Shown here: positions 63,907 to 64,000 of the stretch, one piece after another
Numbering within the stretch: the stretch's first letter is position 1
How the letters are laid out: each line of letters starts with the position of its first letter
Assembly: GCF_023716665.1 (NCBI RefSeq)
Contig: NZ_CP071859.1
Coordinates: 2,232,001-2,296,000, forward strand
Length of the DNA stretch: 64,000 bases
DNA from: Vibrio sp. SCSIO 43135
Lineage (GTDB): Bacteria > Pseudomonadota > Gammaproteobacteria > Enterobacterales > Vibrionaceae
Reading direction: 5' to 3'
Translations under genes and position numbers: made by a program
Notes under the pieces: model-generated
The model's input: only the letters and a program-made list of their open reading frames with translations
Database searches by the model: none
Told to the model about the DNA's origin: nothing

Positions 63907-64000
63907 CTAGCCACATAACGGAACAAACTGACCTCTCGTCAACGCTGCAAGGTCATTCGCTGCCAACTCAATCTCCAATCCACGCTTACCTGCACTCACA
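63907..64000 (-). CDS. ybaK: YbaK/EbsC-type Cys-tRNA(Pro) deacylase (partial, 3' end only)
   Basis: Reading the minus strand from the window edge gives VSAGKRGLEIELAANDLAAL, then TRGQFVPLCG and TAG at 63907-63909. SAGKRGLEIEL with the short downstream helix is the typical end of YbaK, the cytosolic enzyme that clears Cys mis-attached to tRNA(Pro). Only about 30 residues are in view, so the call rests on the conserved C-terminal motif. Confidence 0.72.
   Translation of the reverse strand, partial: VSAGKRGLEIELAANDLAALTRGQFVPLCG

Noticed and set aside
1..64000. CRISPR array, tRNA or rRNA genes
   Set aside because: No regularly spaced repeats and no recognisable tRNA or rRNA sequence were seen; a tRNAscan or Infernal run would be needed to be sure.

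Overview
The window reads as a chromosome segment of a marine Vibrio. The evidence is the sodium-type polar-flagellum gene order with sigma54/FlrABC control, three tandem flagellins followed by flaG-fliD-flaI-fliS, and the order yffB-dapE / dapA-bamC / gcvR-bcp / perM-bepA-arsC / uraA seen in Vibrionaceae. I cannot name the species from sequence reading alone. No rRNA, tRNA or CRISPR array was seen. Almost all the DNA looks like ordinary core Vibrio sequence; the exception is a visibly AT-rich insert at about 48.4-52.2 kb.

Region 1 (1-21.6 kb, minus strand) is the polar flagellum. It runs, in transcription order, flagellins flaF, flaB, flaA, then flaG-fliD-flaI-fliS, then the regulators flrA and flrBC, then fliEFGHIJ, then fliKLMN (fliN is cut by the window edge). 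The regulatory logic can be read in the DNA. Sigma54 -24/-12 elements precede flrB, fliE and fliK, and sigma28 elements with exact 11-base spacing precede all three flagellins.

Region 2 (21.6-30.4 kb) holds a Dyp-type peroxidase with a DUF2919 membrane protein, then periplasmic nitrite ammonification. nrfB-C-D-E, a dsbE/ccmG-like gene and nrfF lie on the minus strand, divergent from nrfA on the plus strand. The 473-base gap between them carries a NarP-type 7-2-7 site and FNR-like sites.

Region 3 (30.4-41.3 kb) is assimilatory nitrate metabolism: nasA (minus), divergent from cobA-nirB-nirD-nitrate transporter (plus). The intergenic region has two outward-facing sigma54 promoters with paired NtrC-type half-sites midway between them. 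Next come a membrane-anchored PP2C phosphatase/Ser-Thr kinase fusion and, convergent with it, an NrfG/CcmI-like TPR protein. Respiratory and assimilatory routes from nitrite to ammonium thus lie side by side.

Region 4 (41.3-48.4 kb) is housekeeping: small proteins, yffB-dapE, an M15 peptidase, dapA-bamC, gcvR and bcp.

Region 5 (48.2-56.6 kb) contains the most unusual material. An AT-rich segment carries one large gene that joins a phosphoethanolamine-transferase-like sulfatase-fold enzyme to a C-terminal GDPD/PLC-like domain. The segment is bracketed by a duplicated bcp-end / terminator / chemoreceptor-end junction, with a dead IS200-type transposase at its right side. This is the layout expected if circular DNA had entered by one homologous crossover. 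Two paralogous dCache chemoreceptors follow.

Region 6 (56.6-64 kb) has perM, a TusA-like protein, bepA, an ArsC-like reductase, a WrbA-family protein, DUF2069 and DUF2066 proteins, uraA behind a PurR box, and the 3' end of ybaK.
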